Below are positions 58,432 through 64,000 of a stretch of 64,000 nucleotides of DNA, one piece after another. Source of the stretch: Nematostella vectensis. Lineage: Eukaryota; Cnidaria; Anthozoa; Actiniaria; Edwardsiidae. A program made the translations under genes and the position numbers. The DNA is taken from assembly GCF_932526225.1 (NCBI RefSeq), contig NC_064044.1:3746092-3810091 (forward strand), written 5' to 3'. The notes under the pieces were generated by a model, which worked only from the letters and a program-made list of their open reading frames with translations, did no database searches and was not told where the DNA came from. Every line of letters starts with the position of its first letter. The first letter of the stretch is position 1.

Positions 58432-58690
58432 TAAAGAATGTCGTTCAACAACTCCTTTGTTATTGTCGATGATTGAAATCATCGTTCATTTGCAAGAAAA
58501 CTTAGCCATCCACGAATCAATCAGATACTTTATTAATGATATTTCATTAGTAATTTCTCAGTTACTTACTTAAATTAGCCGATTTAACTGGATGCTTTGG
58601 GTGACTCAGTATTGTGCGGGAGCCTCGAATGGCGGCGTGATTGGCTTTGTTTAGCAAGGGGCGTGGCAATTTGTTCTATCTATAAATGTG
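58432..58690 (+). promoter_or_regulatory. Promoter-like segment related to 3985-4240
   Basis: After homology to the intron 1 segment of P4HA, it contains GATTGG (inverted CCAAT, about 58639), GGGGCGTGG (GC box, about 58659) and CTATAAATG (TATA, about 58679). The spacing would suit an RNA polymerase II promoter firing into the repeat that follows. No ORF follows within 500 bp, so the transcript, if any, is unknown. Confidence 0.4.
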
Positions 58691-58736
58691 GCACAACAGT
58701 AAAGGTTTTTAGTCTCCTATGTTGTTGTTTTGACTT

Positions 58737-59032
58737 CCGTCACGCGATGCGCGTGGCCTAAACAACAGGGCTGAGTAACGGTGATCATCAAGCGCATTGC
58801 GTGACATTCTGTCCTTTGTCACGTTATGTACGTGAGCTAAGTAACTGGGCTGAGTAACGGTGATCAAGCGCATTGCGTGACATTCTGTCCTCCGTCACGC
58901 GATGCGCGTGGCCTAAACAACTGGGCTGAGTAACGGTGTTCAAGCGCATTGCTCGACATTCTGTCCTCCGTCACGTTATGTACGTGAGCTAAGTAACTGG
59001 GCTGAGTAACGGTCATCAAGCACATTCCGTGA
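58737..59032 (+). repeat. Four-unit repeat alternating two palindromes
   Basis: Units of 76-79 bp start at 58737, 58816, 58892 and 58968. Units 1 and 3 carry CACGCGATGCGCGTG; units 2 and 4 carry CACGTTATGTACGTG. All share GGGCTGAGTAACGGT and an ATTGC(G)TGACATTCTGTCC block. The pattern is A-B-A-B, a duplicated 155-bp dimer. Confidence 0.9.
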
Positions 59033-62000
59033 CAGAGGTCAAAATGAATGCGTAGGAAGTTTTAGCATATTGGAGCTAGTCGGTGTTGAATGTACCACCT
59101 GTTCTTAACCTTTGTAATGATATTCGATTTGTTTGACTGAGCTCGGCTGAATCCTCAGGGATACTGGACTTTGACCGTAGTGCTTACAGGGAACACAATC
59201 TATGGCCGATTAACGCGCCTATTTGACGGGGCGATGTTTTGTGTTGGCCCGACTTTTTAAAAATCGCTGCTACGGCTTTCGTCCCGAAAAATAGCGACCG
59301 TAAATGCTCTGGCCAGCAAACCAAAAGGTGCAAACTCGATGACGGTGCAATCTCTTACTCAGCGGTGGTTTCTTGAGGGCTTGTGGAGGGAAGGGGGGGG
59401 AGTCAGGGGGGAAGGGGGAGGGTGTTGGGGAGGTGGTGTCTGGCTTGACAAACCGTTCAAAACCATTTTAGCAGTTCCGACATTTCCGAGTTTGCATCAC
59501 GCTATTCCGGCACCTGTGATCGCTTTCTTGAAAGAAAATATCACGTACGCGCTATTGTCATTCTTTCCCCCTGCGGCAAATGTTTTGGCGCGAAAAATCA
59601 AATGGACAGGCACGAGGTTACAAATGTGACGGGCGTAAAATTGAAAATACTACTAAATAGAAATACTCCACTCCGCACAAATGTACACTAGTGTGAAGTA
59701 TGCGCCTGGCCTGTCAATTATCTATGTGGTGTGAGAACTTCTTGCACCCGAACTACTAAGCCCTTTGCATGATAAAATCAGAGCATTTAAGTATTACCGC
59801 GAGTTGATTTTTAAGTACTGTCTGAATACCAGTCGCGTCACAAAGACAAGAACAATTACGCACCTGCCACCTCCTTTTTTGGTGCTGAGGGGCGCAACCT
59901 TGCTGAAGACTATCTCTACTGATCTAGCAGAAAAAAACCCAGAAATAATCTCTTTCGCTTTTGTAGCGCGACGCGCGATAACTACCAGGCACCAAGACTA
60001 TGTTACCCAATACATCTTTATCACACTAGAAACTGCAAACGCATCAATATAAGTAGAATTCAACGATGTATAAAATTGCACGGGCTTTTATTACCGTTCA
60101 TACAGCCTCATCTTGGTGATTTTCCAACATCATTTCTTTGTAAAAAAAAATAATAATAAAGACTAATAAAGAAAAAATCGTAAAAAGCCATATTTCAGTC
60201 TCTTGTGGCATTTTTACTTTCGAAATTTTGAAGTTTTACTAATTATGACAAATGCAATTTGGGGTTTACAAAAATGAAATATTTTCAAGTACTTTTAACG
60301 TGATAGTGGCCTATTAGCATGTTAGAATCACAATTTAAAGATAGTAACTTTATAAATACGAGTCTTCGTTGGCGTCTCATGCGATTTTTGGGTTCGATAG
60401 TTATTAATTATGTCAATCAGGTATCACGTTTTTAGTACCCTTATTGACCATTCTCTCAATGACGGGGCTGAAATTTTTCAAAGGTCCTTCAATTTATAAA
60501 AACTAAAACAATGTTCTCCAAGCACCCAGTTGTCTGCCCCTAAGCATACATTCATCAATTTTTTTTAAGCAAAAGGCGGTTCTTTTGGATCCACGGAACC
60601 ATCCCTCGGTAAGAATTATGATGATGACGAGGGGCTAGGGGGGGGGGGGGAGGTGGACTATCAGTTTCTTTTTTTTATTTTATGGTCCCAGAATGGTTCT
60701 CTGAAACTCCTACGACTGCTCAAATGTCAGAATTTGCAAATGCCTGTCATTCTTTTATAGGAAATTGCTCTTGGGATACTTTGAAAAGGAAAAACAAAAA
60801 CAGGGAGAGAAATAAGCGCTTGTTTGTTAACATTCAAAATAAAGTGTCTTGCGTTTCGTGTTTTTGTGGCAAGATTGTGTGTGCTCGCTAGAAGGTTCGG
60901 TCTCGTTTCAAGGTCGTATAGTGGACTCCCTCATCAGCGTGGTTGAACGCCACCGCTGCGGTGCCGGGTTGAAATATTAGACCACTGCCGAAAGGCCGCG
61001 TCCACTTTACTTTAATGGTCCTTTTAGAAGCCACAACCACAATTAGCGCCTCAAATGAAGCCGCATGTCGAGTTTAATAACAATGAATGGAGATCTTAGG
61101 AGATACTTCCTAAAGTATCATCTATCATTTTCTGTTTACAATAAAAAAATAACGATTCTTTTCGTTGCTTCTTTATATGGTGCAAACTGAAATTGTGCTT
61201 TGCAACTTAAAGAAGTTGAATTTAATGTAGAAGCAGTGCTGAATAAAATCAAACGCGGATGGTTGGCTCAAAGTTTTAGATTTTGCGTGGTAAACAGGTC
61301 TTTGCGCGCGCAAGCATGTCCGCGCGCTGGTTTTTGCACGCTACATCTCGATTTCTTGATCTTTTAATCGTTCAAAGTGATTTTACCAGGAATTACTTTT
61401 AGTGATTGTTAGGCAGAGGAAAAATAACATATACACTTTGTTCAAATCTTCTTTTTATATATGTTTTGAAAATATCGTTGGCTTTTGATGATTTTGTACC
61501 GTATCTTCTAAACTGTTTACGACAACATATTCATATTTAGACCGCTTTGTGATGCGCTCTGTGTTCGCTAGCTTTTTGTTCTAGTTTTGCAGTTTGCAAA
61601 CATCACCACCTGATAATAATCAAGTAGGCAGAAAGAAAAACTAAAGGTAGTCAACCAAGACAGTCACAACAATCCAGCATGCATTTGATATTTGCTTGGC
61701 GTGTGTCTCGGCGTACAAATGTCTTCTTGTTTAAGCAGGGTAGGTTTTTCACAGGCAATTTTATGCTATTCGCGCCGTTCACAAAGAGTCCATTGTATGA
61801 AACGGTTTATTCATATCCAACACAAAGTCAACAAACACTCCAGATTTGGTGTGAAACCGAAGCCACTCTGTTGTATGATATTTACGCGCGCAAAATACAC
61901 AATCGTTAGTGACTCGAGATTAATTTGACAGAACCACGTGGACCTTCTAAAAATAAAAATAAAACGGGCGCCTTTATCATTAATATCTACATTTGCCAGA

Positions 62001-62640
62001 AAAAAGAAAATAATATCACTGTAAATGCAAAAAACGAGCTAAAGAAACATTGTTTTTATCTCAAGCTAAGGTAGTGGAGAGATTTGGAATTTTGAAGTCT
62101 ACTTTTACTAGTTCGTCTAGAAATTCAATAATTTAAAACTATAAATCAATTAATTACTAGACCTTTCAGGTCCCTTGGGAATAGGGACTTTATAATGCAT
62201 GCCTATTCCAGATAATAATCATATCCAAAAAAGATATATTTTTTAACGGATTACTCGGAAAACTAGCGAAATTATTTAACAAAACCCTTTGGTTATGTTG
62301 CAAATGTTATCCAACATTAATCAGTGCTAAGGAGTTCTACACTAAGCAGTATATGGGTCCTTAGCTTTTGATTTACAGAAAAACCCTTAAGTCATTTACC
62401 GATAGAGTGGTTATCCATAGCGTTCTATAAAATACATATAACACAAAGATGAGAGTTGTTTTTAGTATCGGTGGGCAGATATGCAGTATCGAAGTCAATT
62501 CGCACGCGTCTTGGTCAATGGGTAGTGAGTTTGTGAAAATTTTTTTTGTGTTTTCGATTCTCTAGGGTATAGAGGGGGTTGAATGGTTTGAATAAAAGCC
62601 TTGACGGGTTTACCGTTAACGTATGGTAGGTAATAACTAA
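59033..62640. other. Intergenic region upstream of bHLH gene 3
   Basis: No protein gene recognised; ORFs are short and unconvincing. A 13-bp G run is at 60638-60650 and a tRNA-like segment near 60900-61010. CG-rich spots (61302-61330) are short. Confidence 0.55.
60910..61005 (+). other. Possible tRNA-derived SINE head
   Basis: GGTCGTATAGTGGACTC resembles the D-arm/A-box of His/Asp-type tRNAs, and GCCGGGTTGAAATATT resembles a decayed B-box about 50 bp later. A perfect hairpin CACCGC-T-GCGGTG lies between. GTGGAC (60930) and GTCCAC (61010) give weak inverted ends. It does not fold as a proper tRNA. Confidence 0.25.
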
Positions 62641-62905
62641 GTCTATTTAAGCTGGAACAATAGCAGAGAGTCAATGGAGAACGATTGGGGGTGATTGGAG
62701 CAGCTTAGACTAGCACGCGTCCAACGCTAGCTAAGTCAACATAAGAGATGATCTATTGTTATGATAAATAGAGCGGACAGACATAGCACGCGCTCATACC
62801 CGAGGCTCGCATTCATACAAAGGCTGTCAAGCCAACAACGAGCGGTAGTATCGCGCGAATCAAGAAAACTCACCGGCTCTCAGCTGCTACTAGTATTCAA
62901 CTATC

Positions 62906-63677
62906 ATGACAAAAGGCGAAGGTACAGAAACTGTGATCGCTTGCAGCAGCGGTGAATGCACCGGGAAAGAAAAAGAAGACAGTACGAGATATCGCAAATG
63001 GGCTCTTTTGGATCGAAGCCGTCGGCTAAAAGCAAGCGCAAGAGAGCGAAAACGGCGGCATGTTTTAAACAACGCATTGGAATTACTGCGAAAGAAGGTG
63101 CCCTGCGTCGACCAGAATCCCCAGAAGTTATCAAAGATTGAAGTGCTACGATTGGCGATTGATTATATTGCAATGCTCAGTTGTTATCTGAACAACAGCC
63201 AGTCTGCAGCTGTGTGCTCTCAGCCCGCGCTCTCCGCATCTATAGGATCGCAAGCTGCTGCCATGCTCCTAGACCACGGAAATTCGTTCAACGCAGCTAC
63301 GGCAGCTTTCTTCAACGGAGTCCCAACTAAGACCGAACCAAATGCTGCTATGATGATGGACGACTGCTCAAAAAGAGTAAGTCATTTATTTATCAAAACT
63401 TAAAAAGTTTAGCGAACTTTTTGAAACTTTTAATTTCCGAGAGAATACATTATATAAAGGCGGGCTGCTCAATTAATAATATCATGCACGAAATATAAAA
63501 GTTTAGCGAAACTAGGCTTTTACAGAAAAGAATGACTTTAGAAAGTTGTCTACTACTAACTTAGATGTCGTCTAGAGATTTAACCCAAATCATTTTTTTT
63601 CTTAGCAGGTTGCAGAGCACTATGGAATCACAACAACAGAGTTAGACGTTTACCTGCACGGCTATCAAGAACAGTGA
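62906..63677 (+). CDS. Group A bHLH transcription factor 3, two exons
   Basis: Exon 1 (62906-63376) plus exon 2 (63609-63677) give 179 aa. An in-frame TAG at 62891 fixes the start. The bHLH is at residues 38-95: basic region [20 protein letters not shown], then helix 2 [20 protein letters not shown]. An alanine-rich middle region ([16 protein letters not shown]) precedes a short exon 2 ending [12 protein letters not shown]. The acceptor is TAGCAG, a NAGNAG tandem site, so an extra Gln is possible. It is a group A bHLH related in layout to the two genes at 32.6 and 39 kb; the family cannot be named by eye. TATTTAA near 62643 could be a TATA box. Confidence 0.87.
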
Positions 63678-63969
63678 ATACCACATCTAGGCTTTTATTA
63701 ACGAATTGTAAAAAAAAGACTACCTCGAAATGTAAATATGAACACGCTTTTATAGATATTAATATTTTATACTAAAGATTGTAATTTTTGAAAAAATAAT
63801 ATTATGGAAATGGTTTTGTTTCTATGGTGGAAAAATATCTTTCTATTTTGAACATTTTCGTGAACGCCCAGAACATTTGAACAAATAGCGGATCTTTTTT
63901 TCTTATAAAATGATTTCTCACTCTTTCTTTAATATTGTACATAAAACGTATTATAGTTTGTATAAAAGA

Positions 63970-63975
63970 AATAAA
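63970..63975 (+). terminator. Polyadenylation signal AATAAA of bHLH gene 3
   Basis: Canonical AATAAA about 290 bp after the stop, in AT-rich 3' UTR, at the window end. Confidence 0.6.
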
Positions 63976-64000
63976 ATCAATTATGAAGAGTTTTTAAACA

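Noticed and set aside
60895-60975. Minus-strand CTGATGA...GAAAC as a hammerhead
   Set aside because: Stem II needs wobbles and a bulge, there is no UH cleavage site in the right place and stem I does not pair; the + strand looks more like a tRNA-derived sequence.

Overview
The window is eukaryotic and animal-type. It has intron-split genes with GT/AG splice sites, a collagen prolyl 4-hydroxylase alpha subunit, three group A bHLH transcription-factor genes, a rhodopsin-class GPCR, non-LTR retrotransposon fragments and many tandem repeats. The gene content and texture (AT-rich spacers, CpG not depleted, long pure G or C tracts, many short inverted-repeat elements) fit an invertebrate. My best guess is an anthozoan cnidarian such as a sea anemone; this is inference and not proven by one marker.

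Layout. 1-2.8 kb: spacer with transposon remnants. 2.87-12.78 kb (+): a complete 11-exon P4HA gene (538 aa when spliced), with LINE fragments and minisatellites in its introns and two more minisatellites after its stop. 14.6-17.2 kb: an intronless secreted PI-PLC X-domain gene, with a duplicated copy of its promoter 1.2 kb upstream and a TTA-flanked MITE between the copies. 17.3-21.6 kb: a field of inverted-repeat elements, one a 624-bp element with a 10-bp target duplication, plus a broken exon resembling the QRICH1/ZMYM N-terminal domain. 21.7-22.7 kb (-): an intronless-ORF class A GPCR, with a 2.2-kb, 60-bp-unit minisatellite immediately upstream. 25-32 kb: gene-poor, with a degenerate LINE. 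32.57-35.69 kb, 38.98-41.37 kb and 62.9-63.7 kb (+): three bHLH genes, each built as one large bHLH exon plus one short C-terminal exon; the middle one is an ATOH8/Net orthologue. 42.5-53.4 kb: about 11 kb of back-to-back arrays (25-bp, CA-rich, 41-bp and 54/55-bp units). 55.35-56.35 kb: a 49-bp array interrupted by a 451-bp element that carries a convincing hammerhead self-cleaving ribozyme. 58.6-59.0 kb: a promoter-like segment followed by an alternating palindromic repeat.

The genes do not form one pathway. P4HA modifies collagen in the ER, the PLC-like protein is secreted, the GPCR is at the plasma membrane, and the bHLH proteins are a local cluster of developmental regulators. The strongest leads are the hammerhead-bearing element (55498-55948), the duplicated promoter of the PLC-like gene, the bHLH cluster with its shared two-exon design, and the P4HA 3' minisatellite that appears to have grown out of the end of the coding sequence.
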